Origin: Lachnospiraceae bacterium
GTDB lineage: Bacteria > Bacillota > Clostridia > Lachnospirales > Lachnospiraceae
Reading direction: 5' to 3'
DNA: 64,000 nt
NCBI GenBank assembly: GCA_016290905.1
Contig: JAEEVO010000002.1
Span: 1-64,000 of the forward strand
Positions 63,817 through 64,000 of the stretch are shown here, piece after piece. The position numbers and the translations under genes were made by a program. Within the stretch, counting starts at the first letter, position 1. Each line of letters opens with the position of its first letter. Under the pieces are notes generated by a model. It had not been told where the DNA came from. It did not search any database and saw only the letters and a list, made by a program, of their open reading frames with translations.

Positions 63817-64000
63817 GTGAAGATTTCATTGGAAAACGACAATAAGTTTATTGAAGAAAGTGACAAGGAGAATGCCAAAAAGACCGCGCTTGACGAAAAT
63901 GCCGATATTTACAGGACAAGAGAACAGAAATCGGCGTCGGATACCTTTAAGGATCTGAAGGGAAAAGCCAAGGTCAGGTATTTCGTGGATTATTATCTTG
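63817..64000 (+). CDS. Start of an unidentified gene, cut by the window edge
   Basis: An open frame from GTG at 63817 to the end of the window, 61 codons, preceded by GGAAGG at 10 nt. The visible N terminus is hydrophilic and charged (MKISLENDNKFIEESDKENA), then 'LKGKAKVRYFVDYYL', a stretch often found right before the first membrane helix of clostridial membrane proteins. No family can be named from this part. Confidence 0.6.
   Translation, partial: MKISLENDNKFIEESDKENAKKTALDENADIYRTREQKSASDTFKDLKGKAKVRYFVDYYL

Overview
The window looks like chromosomal DNA of an anaerobic, fibre-degrading Clostridium-related bacterium, most likely family Lachnospiraceae (Butyrivibrio, Pseudobutyrivibrio or Roseburia type). 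This placement is inferred from protein character and was not tested by a search. Pointers are the low to moderate GC of most of the window, strong AGGAGG-type ribosome binding sites, a T-box leader on pheST, a type III glutamine synthetase, a CIRCE site, YesM/YesN-type signalling, a membrane-anchored GH5 cellulase with a CBM2 module, and glycogen metabolism genes. No phage, plasmid, insertion sequence or CRISPR array was seen.

Layout. 1-1.9 kb: the 3' end of rpsB, then tsf and a complex structured repeat. 1.9-6.6 kb (minus): a chemoreceptor, then a GntR/YtrA-type regulator with an ABC ATPase and two membrane proteins. 6.9-13.4 kb: a lipoprotein, a carbohydrate ABC importer (binding protein and two permeases, no ATPase) and a YesM/YesN two-component pair that probably controls it. 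13.4-21.3 kb: an Xaa-Pro aminopeptidase, a large hybrid histidine kinase, a membrane phosphoesterase, HU, a glycosyltransferase and a TSCPD protein. 21.6-28.6 kb: an ORF broken by one amber codon, an acidic-tailed lipoprotein, an Orn/Lys/Arg decarboxylase, a MATE transporter and the cellulase. 28.6-33.7 kb: pncB, then T-box-pheS-pheT. 33.8-40.2 kb: a CotH-kinase lipoprotein, a FliK-like protein, membrane proteins and DegV. 40.2-50.5 kb: argG, an Fe-S flavin oxidoreductase, a DUF4143 ATPase, topB, an HD-GYP phosphodiesterase, an AI-2E family permease and a DUF624 protein. 50.7-59.9 kb: glgB, type III glutamine synthetase, an ABC-F ATPase, a GlgX-like protein with altered catalytic motifs, and a TraX-like protein. 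59.9-64 kb: CIRCE-htpG, a degenerate PAS/receiver protein, tRNA-Thr(CGU) and the start of one more gene.

How the genes fit together. The cellulase, the sugar importer with its two-component system and the glycogen genes form a picture of plant polysaccharide degradation, sugar uptake and carbon storage. Glutamine synthetase and argG cover nitrogen assimilation. The many sensory proteins (MCP, three kinase-type proteins, HD-GYP) and the FliK-like protein suggest a motile, responsive cell.

Most unusual material. Two families of intergenic structured repeats stand out. Family A (about 163-188 bp, at 1.57-1.87, 50.5, 55.1-55.4 and 63.4-63.6 kb) keeps several helices while the paired bases change between copies. 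Family B (at 6.0-6.2, 38.3 and 47.9 kb) always lies in sense orientation 25-50 nt before a start codon, and one copy sits in a 5' leader behind a consensus promoter. Other points are a three-copy, exactly 32-bp-spaced operator-like array before the DUF4143 ATPase, the amber-interrupted ORF behind a consensus promoter, the GlgX-like protein that has lost most GH13 catalytic motifs, and an HtpG with two charged insertions.
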